A stretch of 64,000 bases of DNA from Sphingobacterium kitahiroshimense (GCF_025961315.1 NZ_JAOQNK010000001.1:4402001-4466000); one strand, 5' to 3'; shown: positions 8,581 to 18,078, numbered from the stretch's first letter. A program made the numbers and translations. The notes: a model not told the origin generated them from the sequence alone.

Positions 8581-10986
8581 ATGAAAAAATTACTTTGCGG
8601 TTTACTATTTTTATTATCTCTGGAAGCCTCCGCTCAAGAGAATGTCACTTTCCAAAAACCTTCTTCTGAAATTTTAGCCTTAGCTGATTTTATACGCCCT
8701 CCACAGATACGAATGTCTAATGATCATAATTGGATCTTATTTTTATATCGACCTACTTATAAGTCTTTGGCAGAATTGGGGCAGGAAGAGATGAAGCTGG
8801 CCGGTCTTCGTATCAATCCGGCAACAAATGTTGAAAGTGCAGAAACCTTCTTTAGTAAATTTTCTTTAAAGAAAATTGCTGATGATAAGGAGATTACAGA
8901 TTTTAGAGGCATGCCTGCTAATCCTTCATTGGCAAATTTAACGTTTTCACCAGATAATGCGAAATTAGCTTTTACCAATACAAATACTACCGGTACGGCT
9001 TTATTTATATTAGATTTAAAATCATTGCAGGTTAAACAATTGACATCATATGTGTTGAATACGTTATTAGATGCACCTTATAAATGGTTCCGTAATTCTG
9101 AACGTTTGTTGATTTCAACACTACCAGTAAATAGAATAAAATTAATTGACCAAACAAAAGATTTGCCGACCGGGCCAGTTGTTTCGACAAGTGATGGACA
9201 GGTGTCGCAATTGAGAACATATCAGGATTTGCTGAAAAATCCACAGGATGAGACTAATTTTGAAACGTTGGTTCAGTCTGAATTACAAATTGTAGATCTA
9301 GAAGGTGCAGTTCAAAAGTTTAGTGATAAAGCAATTTTTGCCGGGACCTCTTTTTCTCCAAATGGCGAATATATTTTAGTGAATACCATTAAAAAGCCTT
9401 ATTCTTATATTGTACCTTATTCTAGATTTCCCCAGGAAACAGCTATTTACGATCTGACAGGCAAATTAATTACCAAGGTAAATGATGTTCCTTTGATAGA
9501 AGTTATGCCTAAGGGTTTTTCTGCTTCACGTACAGGTCGTCGGAATTTGCATTGGAGAGATGATAAACCAGCAACTTTAGCCTATGTTGAGGCTTTGGAC
9601 GGCGGTGATCCCGGGAAGAATGTTGAATTTCGTGATGCTTTATATACATTGGACTTTCCTTTTACCTCATCACCTAAATTGATCACCAAAACCAAAGATC
9701 GCTTTGCTGGTGTCATCTGGGGAAATGATGAATATGCAATGGTCAGTTCGCAATGGTATGATACCCGTAATGTGAAAACATTTTTGATTAACCCAAGTTC
9801 TGGAGCGTCAAAATTGATTAATGACCGCAATAGCCAAGATATCTACAATGATCCTGGGGATGTGTTTAAGGCACGTAATAACTTTGGAACGTATCCGATG
9901 TCAATTCAAAATGATAAAGTGTTTTTAATAGGGAAGGGATTTACAAAGGAAGGGGAATTTCCTTTTGTGGATGAGCTGGATCTAAGGAGTTTAAAGAAAA
10001 AAAGACTTTACACAGCTAAAAAATCAGATCTTCAAGAACGTATTATTCAGCTTATTGATCCGAAAACGGGAGACATGATGGTTTCTCTGCAATCTGCTTC
10101 GGTATTTCCCAATTATTTTACAAAGAATATTAAAACAGGAAAACAAAAGGCATTGACACAGTTGAAAAATCCATTTACGAATTTAGAAAAAGTACACAAG
10201 GAGATCTTGAATTATAAACGTAAAGATGGTGTTGATCTTTCAGGTACTTTATACCTGCCTGCAGGTTACGATTTTAAGAATAAGGAAAAACTTCCTTTGT
10301 TGATCTGGGCTTATCCAAGAGAATATAAAGATAAAAATACAGCTGGCCAAAGTACTGCAAACCCGAAAGAATTTACCTATCCGAGTTATGGATCATTTAT
10401 TTATTGGGTGTCTAAGGGGTATGCCGTATTGGATAATGCCGCATTCCCAATTGTTGGCGAGGGTACTCAGGAACCAAATGATACTTTTATTGAACAGCTT
10501 GTTGCGAATGGTGCAGCGGCAATCGATGCGGTCGATAGTTTAGGCTATATTGATAGAAAGAAAGTGGCTGTTGGAGGACATTCTTACGGTGCTTTTATGA
10601 CCGCACATCTTTTATCTAATTCAAATTTATTTGCTGCTGGAATATCAAGATCTGGTGCTTATAATCGTACGTTAACTCCTTTTGGATTTCAAAGTGAACA
10701 ACGTAACTTTTGGGATGACCCACAACTGTATATGACCATGTCTCCATTTGTAAGTGCTGATAAGATGAAAACTCCTTTATTACTTGTACATGGGGGGGCA
10801 GATAATAATCCGGGTACCTTTACATTACAGACAGAGCGTTATTTCCAAGCATTGAAAAATCTTGGAGCTCCTGTTCGTATGGTTATTTTACCGCGTGAGG
10901 CACATGGTTATGTTGCAAAGGAAAATATTTTCCACCTATTGTGGGAACAGGATAAGTTTTTAGAAAAATATTTAAAAAACAAATAA
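8581..10986 (+). CDS. S9 family serine peptidase (prolyl oligopeptidase/glutamyl endopeptidase type)
   Basis: The 801-aa exported peptidase has a signal peptide at 1-18 (ending EASA), a beta-propeller-like region with repeated SPDNAKLAF and SPNGEYILV segments (~30-510), and a C-terminal alpha/beta-hydrolase domain. The triad can be placed as S668 in GGHSYGAFMT, D741 in HGGADNN and H775 in EAHGY. S9 enzymes cleave peptides after Pro, Glu or related residues in the periplasm. The long N-terminal part and GGHSYGAFMTAHLL resemble the plant/bacterial glutamyl endopeptidase branch. It is a single-gene transcript ending in its own terminator. Confidence 0.87.
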   Translation: MKKLLCGLLFLLSLEASAQENVTFQKPSSEILALADFIRPPQIRMSNDHNWILFLYRPTYKSLAELGQEEMKLAGLRINPATNVESAETFFSKFSLKKIADDKEITDFRGMPANPSLANLTFSPDNAKLAFTNTNTTGTALFILDLKSLQVKQLTSYVLNTLLDAPYKWFRNSERLLISTLPVNRIKLIDQTKDLPTGPVVSTSDGQVSQLRTYQDLLKNPQDETNFETLVQSELQIVDLEGAVQKFSDKAIFAGTSFSPNGEYILVNTIKKPYSYIVPYSRFPQETAIYDLTGKLITKVNDVPLIEVMPKGFSASRTGRRNLHWRDDKPATLAYVEALDGGDPGKNVEFRDALYTLDFPFTSSPKLITKTKDRFAGVIWGNDEYAMVSSQWYDTRNVKTFLINPSSGASKLINDRNSQDIYNDPGDVFKARNNFGTYPMSIQNDKVFLIGKGFTKEGEFPFVDELDLRSLKKKRLYTAKKSDLQERIIQLIDPKTGDMMVSLQSASVFPNYFTKNIKTGKQKALTQLKNPFTNLEKVHKEILNYKRKDGVDLSGTLYLPAGYDFKNKEKLPLLIWAYPREYKDKNTAGQSTANPKEFTYPSYGSFIYWVSKGYAVLDNAAFPIVGEGTQEPNDTFIEQLVANGAAAIDAVDSLGYIDRKKVAVGGHSYGAFMTAHLLSNSNLFAAGISRSGAYNRTLTPFGFQSEQRNFWDDPQLYMTMSPFVSADKMKTPLLLVHGGADNNPGTFTLQTERYFQALKNLGAPVRMVILPREAHGYVAKENIFHLLWEQDKFLEKYLKNK

Positions 10987-10995
10987 CCCTTAGTA

Positions 10996-11026
10996 AAAAG
11001 CCAGATAAAAATTATCTGGCTTTTTT
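10996..11026 (+). terminator. Terminator after the S9 peptidase gene
   Basis: A perfect 12-bp stem (10996-11007 with 11013-11024, AAAAGCCAGATA / TATCTGGCTTTT) with a 5-nt loop runs into a T-run, starting 10 bp after the stop codon. Confidence 0.87.
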
Positions 11027-11093
11027 AATACATATGCGTTTTTAACGCATGTCAAATGTTATTTTACAGTTTGATCTCTTTTGAAATTCTTAA

Positions 11094-11612
11094 TTATAGC
11101 GCAGCTTTGACTTGGACTGGTAGTAAATGATCGCCCCATATTAATGCAATTTTACCAGACTTATCCACATCAATTTTAAATTGTTCCTGTGGTGTAGTGC
11201 TTGTTGAATTTCTAACATTTACACGTAATGCATCTTGTGCTTGATCATATTTTGTTCCCCATTGATTCCATGTTTTATTGAAAATAACAATTGTCTCTTG
11301 TTCACCGGGAATAGTATATAAGCTATATTTTCCTTTTGTTAATTTTTTACCTTCAATAAGTACATCTTTATCAAATGCTACAGTTGTTGCTTCATTTGCA
11401 CCCGTACGCCATATTTCTCCAACTTTGACAATATCAACACCAATTTGTCTACCTTTTAAAGATGGACGGCTGTAGTTTACATCAATGGTTACACCATCAC
11501 TAGTAGTGACTTTAACACTATCAGGTGGGCTTGGTCTCTTGGTTTTATCAGTTTGTCCAAATACAGTGGTACAAATGATCGTTAACATAAATAAGATAGC
11601 TGTTGTTTTCAT
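11094..11612 (-). CDS. DUF2911 domain-containing exported protein
   Basis: This 172-aa protein has a signal peptide (1-19, ending TVFGQ) followed by a beta-rich domain with VNYSRPSLKGR (~47-57), EIWRTGANEATTVAF and GKYSLYTIPG. These are the conserved strings of DUF2911, a Bacteroidota-enriched periplasmic family without an assigned function. It stands alone on the minus strand. A 7-bp palindrome (ATGCGTT-TTT-AACGCAT) at 11034-11050 lies downstream. Confidence 0.82.
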   Translation of the reverse strand: MKTTAILFMLTIICTTVFGQTDKTKRPSPPDSVKVTTSDGVTIDVNYSRPSLKGRQIGVDIVKVGEIWRTGANEATTVAFDKDVLIEGKKLTKGKYSLYTIPGEQETIVIFNKTWNQWGTKYDQAQDALRVNVRNSTSTTPQEQFKIDVDKSGKIALIWGDHLLPVQVKAAL

Positions 11613-11809
11613 AATATTTTTTAATTAAATATACATAAAAATTTAAAGTAAAAAATTGATAGTAAGCTTTTTAAAGTAATTTCTTGTATTTAGAGATATC
11701 GATGCCACAATTTTAGTTTTGTTGATACATAGGTAGATCGTATGGTAAAGTTTTGGTGTAAATGAGGAATAGTTGTACTTGGAGAAGGCTAGAAATAAAT
11801 TTTAATACA

Positions 11810-11844
11810 AAAAGGGGAATATGTGTTTTGCATATTCCCCTTTT
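11810..11844 (-). terminator. Terminator at the end of the ilv-leu cluster
   Basis: A perfect 14-bp stem (11810-11823 with 11831-11844, AAAAGGGGAATATG / CATATTCCCCTTTT) with a 7-nt loop is followed on the minus strand by TTTTTGT. It lies 20 bp past the ilvA stop. Confidence 0.87.
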
Positions 11845-11863
11845 ATTTTTTCTCATTAAGCAC

Positions 11864-13117
11864 TTAAACAAGGTATTCAAATAAGGTTTGATCTTTATTT
11901 AATTCGATATATTCAAATTTGTTTTCCGTCATTCTTTGTAACAACGATTGGTAATCTGCCGGGTTGTTTAGTTCGATACCAATCAAGGCTGGACCACGCT
12001 CGCGTTCGGTTTTTTTGATAAATTCGAAACGGGTAATATCATCTTTGGGGCTTAATACCTCGGATACGAATAGTTTTAAAGCTCCTGGGCGATTTGGGAA
12101 ACGTACAATAAAGTAATGTTTATATCCTTCATATAAGAGTGATAATTCTTGGATTTCACTCATACGGTTAATATCATTATTGCCTCCTGAAATAATACAG
12201 ACAACTTTTTTTCCTTTTATTTCATCTTTATGAAACTCTAATGCCGCTACCGAAAGCGCTCCCGCAGGTTCTACGACGATTGCATCTTTATTATATAGCT
12301 CTAATATGCAGGTACAGATTTTTCCTTCTGGGATCGATCGGATATCATCTAAATATTCGCGGCTGATCTCGAATGTAAGGTCTCCAACTTTTTGAACAGC
12401 AGCACCATCGACAAATTTATTGATCTTCTCGAGTTCGACAGGTTTTCCCGCTGTAAATGCCGCCTGCATAGAAGCTGCTCCTTGTGGCTCTACACCATAG
12501 CATTTGATATTGGGATTTTTGTTTTTTAAATAGTAACTCGTTCCTGCAGAAAGTCCACCGCCACCGATTGGAATAAAAACAGCATTAACATCTGGTAAGT
12601 CTTGTAAGATTTCTACGGCTACTGTTCCCTGTCCTTCAATAACCTTTGGATCATCAAAAGGAGGAATGAAGGTCATGTTATTTTCTTCAGTATAAATGCG
12701 AGCCGCTTTCTGACAGTCATCAAAAGTATCTCCGGTCAATATAATTTCGATATTGCCATTGCCCCACATTTCTGTTTGTGTTATTTTTTGTTTTGGTGTT
12801 GGGCCGGGCATAAAAATAACACCTTTAATATCGAGCTTTTTACAAGAGAAGGCAACTCCCTGTGCATGATTGCCTGCACTTGCACACACCACACCACGCT
12901 TTTGCTCTTCTTGGCTCAGCGAAATTATTTTATTATATGCTCCTCTTAATTTGTATGATCTAACGATTTGCAGGTCTTCTCGTTTCAGATAGACATCTGC
13001 GCCATATTTCTCAGAAAGATAAGTGTTGTATTGCAAAGCTGTGCGATTGACGACGTCCTTGATACGATGGTAAGTGCTTTCTGAGTCGATTTGTAAATTA
13101 GAAAAATCTAAACTCAT
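11864..13117 (-). CDS. ilvA: Threonine dehydratase (threonine ammonia-lyase), biosynthetic
   Basis: The 417-aa PLP enzyme deaminates L-threonine to 2-oxobutanoate, the entry step to isoleucine. The Schiff-base lysine is K56 in SYKLRGAYNK. The glycine-rich phosphate loop reads GGGGLSAG (~183-190) and ISGGNND follows near 310. The C-terminal ~80 residues (YFIVRFPNRPGALKLFV...) form one ACT-like regulatory domain, so allosteric control is expected. It is the last gene of the cluster, and a long hairpin separates it from leuA, which may lower its expression relative to upstream genes. Confidence 0.92.
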   Translation of the reverse strand: MSLDFSNLQIDSESTYHRIKDVVNRTALQYNTYLSEKYGADVYLKREDLQIVRSYKLRGAYNKIISLSQEEQKRGVVCASAGNHAQGVAFSCKKLDIKGVIFMPGPTPKQKITQTEMWGNGNIEIILTGDTFDDCQKAARIYTEENNMTFIPPFDDPKVIEGQGTVAVEILQDLPDVNAVFIPIGGGGLSAGTSYYLKNKNPNIKCYGVEPQGAASMQAAFTAGKPVELEKINKFVDGAAVQKVGDLTFEISREYLDDIRSIPEGKICTCILELYNKDAIVVEPAGALSVAALEFHKDEIKGKKVVCIISGGNNDINRMSEIQELSLLYEGYKHYFIVRFPNRPGALKLFVSEVLSPKDDITRFEFIKKTERERGPALIGIELNNPADYQSLLQRMTENKFEYIELNKDQTLFEYLV

Positions 13118-13162
13118 TTTGTTCTATTATGATTAGGTGATTGTTTTTTTTTATTCAAATAA

Positions 13163-13249
13163 AAAAACGTCATTTCGACTTAGAATAAAAGTAAATAAGT
13201 TTTTTGACTTTTTACTTGCAAATTTATTCTTTGTCAAAATGACGTTTTA
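13163..13249 (-). terminator. Long hairpin between leuA and ilvA (terminator-like)
   Basis: An imperfect inverted repeat of ~27 nt per arm (13163-13190 / 13223-13249; core AACGTCATTT / AAATGACGTT) is extended inwards by AGTAAATAAGT / ACTTTTTACT. It gives one hairpin of nearly 90 nt. On the minus strand it runs directly into seven Ts. It lies 16 bp after the leuA stop and ~46 bp before ilvA. Confidence 0.7.
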
Positions 13250-13265
13250 ATAAGTTTTTGTGTTA

Positions 13266-14429
13266 TTAAACGCTTTCTGCGAATAAACTTCTGAGATCAT
13301 CGTCGCAAATATCTTTTTTGGCATCTGCTAGAATTAGGAAGCGCTCATATGTTTCTGCAAGGGCTTCTTTTTCTAAGGTGTAACCGAGACGTTCTAAGTG
13401 ATGCTTTAAAGCATGACGACCGGAACGAGCGGTTAAGATAATACCTGCTTCTTCTAATCCCACATCTTCGGGGCGAATAATTTCATAAGTCTCACGGTGT
13501 TTTAAGAAACCATCTTGATGAATACCGGAGCTGTGAGCGAAGGCATTACGCCCAACAATTGCTTTATTAGGTTGTACTGGCATATTCATCATTTCACTTA
13601 CTTTACGTGAAAGGTAAGTGAACATCTTGCTGTCAATATTTGAAGTTAGGTTACCGAAAGACTGATTATGAACTTTTAGAATCATAGCCACTTCTTCCAA
13701 AGAGGTATTTCCAGCACGTTCGCCGATACCATTGATGGTACATTCTACCTGACGCGCACCATTTTGGATTGCAGCAATGGAATTGGCTGTTGCTAATCCT
13801 AAATCATTATGGCAATGTGCAGAAATAATCGCTTGATCAATGTTTTTAACATTTTCTTTCAAAAACTTTATTTTAGCGCCATATTGATCAGGTAAACAGT
13901 AACCGTTCGTATCTGGAATGTTGACAACAGTAGCACCTGCGGCAATAACTGCTTCGACCATTTGCGCTAAGTAAACTAAATCAGCGCGGCCGGCATCTTC
14001 TGCGTAAAACTCTACATCTTCAACATGTGATTTTGCATATTTTACTGCCGCAACAGCGCGATCTAATATTTCTTCGCGTGTGGAGTTGAATTTATACTTG
14101 ATATGCATATCAGAAGCTCCGATACCCGTATGTATACGTGGTCTTTTTGCATATTTTAAGGCTTCTGCAGCAACTTTAATATCATTTTCATTGGCACGTG
14201 TCAAAGCACAGATAATAACATCATTTACGGCCTTGGATAATTCAACAACCGATTGAAAATCTCCGGGACTAGAAACTGGGAAACCAGCCTCAATAACATC
14301 GACACCCAGTTTCTCCAAATCTTTTGCAATGTCGATTTTTTCAGGAGTAGTTAATTGACATCCTGGTACCTGTTCGCCATCGCGAAGAGTGGTATCGAAG
14401 ATGTATAGATGATTTGGATCGTGTAACAT
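13266..14429 (-). CDS. leuA: 2-isopropylmalate synthase without the C-terminal regulatory domain
   Basis: This 387-aa enzyme condenses acetyl-CoA with 2-oxoisovalerate, the first step to leucine. The HMGL/DRE-TIM barrel has DTTLRDGEQ (12-20, catalytic R16/D17), [14 protein letters not shown] and the metal-binding [12 protein letters not shown]. It continues through NGIGERAGN and [15 protein letters not shown] to the [11 protein letters not shown] subdomain, then stops. The ~130-residue allosteric domain of classical LeuA (~520 aa) is missing. No frameshift is visible and the stop is followed by a terminator, so the short form looks native. Homocitrate or citramalate synthase is possible, but the position between leuB and ilvA favours LeuA. 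Confidence 0.88.
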   Translation of the reverse strand: MLHDPNHLYIFDTTLRDGEQVPGCQLTTPEKIDIAKDLEKLGVDVIEAGFPVSSPGDFQSVVELSKAVNDVIICALTRANENDIKVAAEALKYAKRPRIHTGIGASDMHIKYKFNSTREEILDRAVAAVKYAKSHVEDVEFYAEDAGRADLVYLAQMVEAVIAAGATVVNIPDTNGYCLPDQYGAKIKFLKENVKNIDQAIISAHCHNDLGLATANSIAAIQNGARQVECTINGIGERAGNTSLEEVAMILKVHNQSFGNLTSNIDSKMFTYLSRKVSEMMNMPVQPNKAIVGRNAFAHSSGIHQDGFLKHRETYEIIRPEDVGLEEAGIILTARSGRHALKHHLERLGYTLEKEALAETYERFLILADAKKDICDDDLRSLFAESV

Positions 14430-14464
14430 AGCTTTATGTTTATAATTTAGAAACTCTGTTCAGT

Positions 14465-15538
14465 CTATTTAATAAATTCTAATACTTTAGCACCCATTTC
14501 TTGTGTGCCTAATATTTTGTCTGCAGGTGTATTTACATTTGCAATATCACCTGTTCTCCAGCCAGCTTTTAAAGTTGCTGCAACTGCTTCTGTTACTTCT
14601 TTAGCTTCTGCTTGTAAACCAAAACTAATATCTAACATTAATGCAACAGATAAAATCGATGCCAATGGATTGGCTTTATTCTGTCCTGCAATATCGTGCG
14701 CTGAACCATGGATAGGTTCAAAAAACCCTGTACCGTCACCAATAGATGCAGAAGCTAGCATGCCCATAGAACCAGCAATCTGTGAAGCTTCGTCTGTTAA
14801 AATGTCACCAAATAAGTTGGCGGTTAGTACCACATCAAATTTCTTTGGATTTTTCACCAATTGCATCGCAGCATTGTCAATAAACATATGTTCAGTTTCG
14901 ACATCTGGATATTCTGTTGCAATCTCTTGCACGACTTCTCTCCAAAGACGGGATGTTTCTAATACGTTTGCTTTATCTACCGAACATAATTTCTTAGAAC
15001 GTGTACGGGCAGCTTCATAAGCTTTACGTGCTATACGTTCTACTTCATAGCGGTTATAATTCATTAGATCTGAAGCGAAATTATTATCTTCAGAACGATT
15101 TTTCTCACCGAAGTATACGTCTCCTGTTAACTCGCGGAAGAAAAGGATATCTGTTCCTTTTAATACTTCTGGTTTCAAGCTAGATGCGTCTAATAGTTCA
15201 TCAAATAACAAGATGGGACGTAAGTTTGCATAAAGACCTAATTCTTTACGGATTTTTAATAATCCTTGTTCCGGACGTACTTTAGCAGATGGATCATTAT
15301 CGTATTTAGCATGTCCAATGGCACCGAATAGGATTGCATCACTTGATTTTGCTTTTTCTAAGGTTTCATCTGGCAATGGGTTTCCGGTAGCTTCAATAGC
15401 AACGTGACCCATGATCGCTTCATCAAAACTGAATTCATGACCATATTTTTGTCCGATTTTTTCTAGAACTTTTTTACCCCAAATAGTTACTTCTTGTCCT
15501 ATTCCGTCACCAGGAATAACGAGTATATTTTTTTTCAT
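14465..15538 (-). CDS. leuB: 3-isopropylmalate dehydrogenase
   Basis: The 357-aa NAD-dependent beta-decarboxylating dehydrogenase performs the third leucine-specific step. Motifs: GDGIGQEV at the N-terminus, ELTGDVYFGE, the substrate/metal region MFIDNAAMQLVKNPKKFDV and the NLFGDILTDEASQIAGSMGM block, then EPIHGSAHDIAG. Length and motifs match LeuB. It lies 35 bp before leuA. Upstream, a 134-bp gap holding a palindromic repeat (15613-15669) separates it from the ABC ATPase gene. Confidence 0.94.
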   Translation of the reverse strand: MKKNILVIPGDGIGQEVTIWGKKVLEKIGQKYGHEFSFDEAIMGHVAIEATGNPLPDETLEKAKSSDAILFGAIGHAKYDNDPSAKVRPEQGLLKIRKELGLYANLRPILLFDELLDASSLKPEVLKGTDILFFRELTGDVYFGEKNRSEDNNFASDLMNYNRYEVERIARKAYEAARTRSKKLCSVDKANVLETSRLWREVVQEIATEYPDVETEHMFIDNAAMQLVKNPKKFDVVLTANLFGDILTDEASQIAGSMGMLASASIGDGTGFFEPIHGSAHDIAGQNKANPLASILSVALMLDISFGLQAEAKEVTEAVAATLKAGWRTGDIANVNTPADKILGTQEMGAKVLEFIK

Positions 15539-15612
15539 CAGATTAATTATTTTGAGTGTATGTTTTCAATTGGATAATCGACTCCATTTCACTCGTTTTT
15601 ATTTTTTATGAT

Positions 15613-15669
15613 GAAACTATCATGCGCATATATACTGTATGTTGGGAGTAGCGTGGGCATGATAGTTTC
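15613..15669. repeat. Dispersed palindromic repeat, copy A (perfect 13-bp arms)
   Basis: Arms GAAACTATCATGC (15613-15625) and GCATGATAGTTTC (15657-15669) are perfectly complementary around a 31-nt centre. The arm core and the left flank (TTTCACTCG...TTATG-TGATGAA) match the copies near 17.8 kb, so this is one member of a repeat family. It lies in the gap between the ABC ATPase gene and leuB and has no T-run. Confidence 0.7.
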
Positions 15670-15672
15670 CTG

Positions 15673-17136
15673 TTATGCGTACTGTAAAATATCTTCAATG
15701 GTTTTAACCATTCCTTTTTCTAATATGATTTTCTTTTCAAGGCATGCCGGTAGCTGTGTCTCAAAATGGCCAACATAAATTAATGTTTTTCCATAGGTGC
15801 ATAGTTCATCTACAACTGCATTGAAATGTTGTGTTTGTTCGTAATCAAGACCCTGGCAGGGTTCGTCCAAAATTAATAATTCAGGATTCTTAATCACTGT
15901 TCTTGCTAGCAAAGCTAAACGTTGTTTGCCTAAGGGTAGTGTATTTAATAATTTATTTTTATCTTCTTTCAAATCAAAGAAATCCAATACTTGATCGAGG
16001 AATTGTTGGTTTTCAAAGCTGAGATTACGGAATAGTCCAACGGAATCAAAAAAACCTGAAGCAACACTTTGCCAAACTTTCGCTGACTGATCAAAGTACC
16101 AATGCATTTCAGGTGAAATAATTCCTAAATGAGCTTTGATGTCCCATATACTTTCTCCAGATCCTCTTTGTTTACCGAAAAGAACAATATCATTGGTATA
16201 GGCCTGAGGGTGATCTCCATTGATTAAACTTAATAACGTAGACTTTCCAGATCCATTATGCCCCTGCAATAACCATTTTTCACCTGCTTTTACTTCCCAA
16301 TTAATTGTTTTTAGTACCTCTTTTTCACCATACCTTACATCCACATTGGACATTTTTACCATGATTCGGGAAGTAATACGTGGAGATTTCTGTAAAAAAT
16401 GTGGAAGCGGTTTTCTTGCGCGCTCTTTTTCTCGTGAGAATGCTGCTTGTGAAGAAACCTCATGCAACTGACCTTCCTGTATTTCTGCAAAATGATTGAT
16501 ACAGGTTGGCACTGTTTGATCATTACTGATTAATATCAAAGTCACTCCAGCGTGTGCTAAATCATCGAACGCTTGATTAAGTTCTTGGCGAGATTGACGA
16601 TCCAGACCTGTATAGGGTTGGTCAATAATCAATACTTGTGGCTTTAGCCATAACGCTTTAATTAACTGCAGTTTTTTATGTTCACCACTGGATAATTCTA
16701 TAAGCTGTGTGTTTTGAACATCTTCAAACCCAAAAGTTTGGAAGTATGGTTTTACCTCTTCAAATTGCAAATGTTTTTCTTTTGCAAAATGTAGAAATTC
16801 GGCCTGTACTGTTAACGTATCGTTGGTTTGATGTTTGTTGTAACGTTGCTGGTAATAGAAGTTTTTATCGCCTTCTAAATTGGTGAATTGATACCAATTG
16901 GAAACATATAAAACTTCTGCAGGAAGAGGGGAGTTGCTGTTAAAGTTGATATTTAAAAGTCCACTGTATGGAATATGGCCTGCAATTGCTTGTGCCAAAG
17001 TAGTCTTTCCCGTACCGCTTCTACCACCGATTAACCAGTGCTGACCTGGTTCAATTTGCCAATTCAAGTCCTGCAGTACCACGTGATATTGGTGCTGGAC
17101 AGTTAAATTGGCAATATGGACGACAGGTTCTATCAT
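15673..17136 (-). CDS. Double ABC-type ATPase (ModF/PhrA-like), no membrane segment
   Basis: The 487-aa protein contains two complete ABC ATPase cassettes. The first has Walker A GGRSGTGKTT (~38-47), signature LSSGEHKKL and Walker B LIIDQP. The second has GHNGSGKST (~293-301), signature LPLGKQRLALL and LLILDEP. No membrane segment is visible, and no permease is adjacent. Tandem soluble cassettes of this layout resemble ModF/photorepair-type proteins, whose roles are poorly defined. It overlaps the leuD stop by one base (TAATG), so it is translated with the leu operon, although no role in leucine synthesis is known. The first Walker B ends in DQP rather than the usual DEP, so the first site may hydrolyse ATP poorly. 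Confidence 0.8.
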   Translation of the reverse strand: MIEPVVHIANLTVQHQYHVVLQDLNWQIEPGQHWLIGGRSGTGKTTLAQAIAGHIPYSGLLNINFNSNSPLPAEVLYVSNWYQFTNLEGDKNFYYQQRYNKHQTNDTLTVQAEFLHFAKEKHLQFEEVKPYFQTFGFEDVQNTQLIELSSGEHKKLQLIKALWLKPQVLIIDQPYTGLDRQSRQELNQAFDDLAHAGVTLILISNDQTVPTCINHFAEIQEGQLHEVSSQAAFSREKERARKPLPHFLQKSPRITSRIMVKMSNVDVRYGEKEVLKTINWEVKAGEKWLLQGHNGSGKSTLLSLINGDHPQAYTNDIVLFGKQRGSGESIWDIKAHLGIISPEMHWYFDQSAKVWQSVASGFFDSVGLFRNLSFENQQFLDQVLDFFDLKEDKNKLLNTLPLGKQRLALLARTVIKNPELLILDEPCQGLDYEQTQHFNAVVDELCTYGKTLIYVGHFETQLPACLEKKIILEKGMVKTIEDILQYA

Positions 17137-17720
17137 TATCTTGTTTGTTCGAAAGTTTCGATTGCACTTTTGTTGTTTAGGATGAAATCAATATCATCAT
17201 ATCCGTTAATAAGACATGATTTTTTGTAAGGATTAATTTCAAAAGATTGTTGTGCACCTGTTTCAGATAATGTAACGGTTTGATTTTCTAGATCCACGAT
17301 AATTTCTGTGTTCGGGTTTTTAAATACGGTATCAAAAATAGTTTCTAAAAACTCGTCTGTTACCTGAATCGGCAATACGCCATTATTCAAGGCATTGCCT
17401 TTGAAGATATCTGCGAAGAAACTACTGATCACAACATCAAATCCATAATCCTGGATAGCCCAAGCAGCATGCTCACGACTAGAACCACAACCAAAGTTTT
17501 TACCTGCTACAAGAACTTTTCCTGTGTAAGTAGGGTTGTTCATTACAAAATCAGACTTGGGTTGATTTTCGCTATCATAACGCCAGTCGCGGAATAAATT
17601 GTCACCAAATCCATCCCGTGTAGTCGCTTTTAAAAAGCGTGCTGGGATAATCTGATCGGTATCTATATTTTCAATCGGTAAAGGAACTACCGTTGTTGTT
17701 ATTGTTTCAAATTTTTTCAT
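17136..17720 (-). CDS. leuD: 3-isopropylmalate dehydratase small subunit
   Basis: The 194-aa swivel subunit pairs with LeuC to isomerise 2- to 3-isopropylmalate. Diagnostic motifs are [12 protein letters not shown] (~20-31) and [16 protein letters not shown] (~72-87), then [13 protein letters not shown]. Its stop overlaps the start of the ABC ATPase gene. Unusually, leuD is separated from leuC by a methyltransferase gene and a 358-bp gap with duplicated palindromic repeats. Confidence 0.94.
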   Translation of the reverse strand: MKKFETITTTVVPLPIENIDTDQIIPARFLKATTRDGFGDNLFRDWRYDSENQPKSDFVMNNPTYTGKVLVAGKNFGCGSSREHAAWAIQDYGFDVVISSFFADIFKGNALNNGVLPIQVTDEFLETIFDTVFKNPNTEIIVDLENQTVTLSETGAQQSFEINPYKKSCLINGYDDIDFILNNKSAIETFEQTR

Positions 17721-17747
17721 CTAAATAATTTGTTATTTAATGGTGAT

Positions 17748-17808
17748 GAAGCTATCATGAGAAGAGAATTATCTCCTTTTTGAGCCACTTTTGCCTCATG
17801 ATGGTTTC
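17748..17808. repeat. Dispersed palindromic repeat, copy B
   Basis: Arms GAAGCTATCATGAG (17748-17761) and CTCATGATGGTTTC (17795-17808) pair over 14 positions. The two non-Watson-Crick positions are G-T wobbles on the plus strand, which become A-C mismatches on the transcribed (minus-sense) RNA. Confidence 0.7.
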
Positions 17809-17888
17809 ATCTAAATAATTATTTACGAGTGTCTGTTCTTCATTGTATCAATGAACTCGTTTCACTCGGTATGTTATTTTATGTTGAT

Positions 17889-17950
17889 GAAGCTATCATG
17901 AGAAGAGTATTTATCTCCTTTTTGAGCCACTTTCTGCTCATGATGGTTTC
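17889..17950. repeat. Dispersed palindromic repeat, copy C
   Basis: Its arms are identical to copy B (17889-17902 and 17937-17950), with a slightly different centre. It is the second unit of the tandem duplication upstream of leuD. Confidence 0.7.
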
Positions 17951-18078
17951 CTCCACTTCATTATTTATTTACGAGTATCTGTCTTTAACTGTATCAATGA
18001 ACAACTCGTTTCACTTTATATGTGAGCTGTTTTAAGCTCTTGATATTTTCCGTGTTATGTTGCTGTCAGTGCAATGTT

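Larger units (their letters stand above)
17745..18025. repeat. Tandem duplication (~141-bp unit, ~1.95 copies) carrying two palindromic repeats
   Basis: Units begin at 17748 and 17889. Both start with GAAGCTATCATGAG, share TCTCCTTTTTGAGCCACTTT and CTCATGATGGTTTC, and continue with a shared tail (ATTTACGAGT, TGTATCAATGAAC, CTCGTTTCACT). Unit 2 carries small indels. The duplication fills most of the 358-bp gap between the methyltransferase gene and leuD; apart from it, no gene or clear promoter is visible there. Confidence 0.75.

Noticed and set aside
14505-15020. 171-aa open frame antisense to leuB
   Set aside because: It mirrors leuB codon structure, lacks recognisable motifs and lies wholly inside a certain gene.
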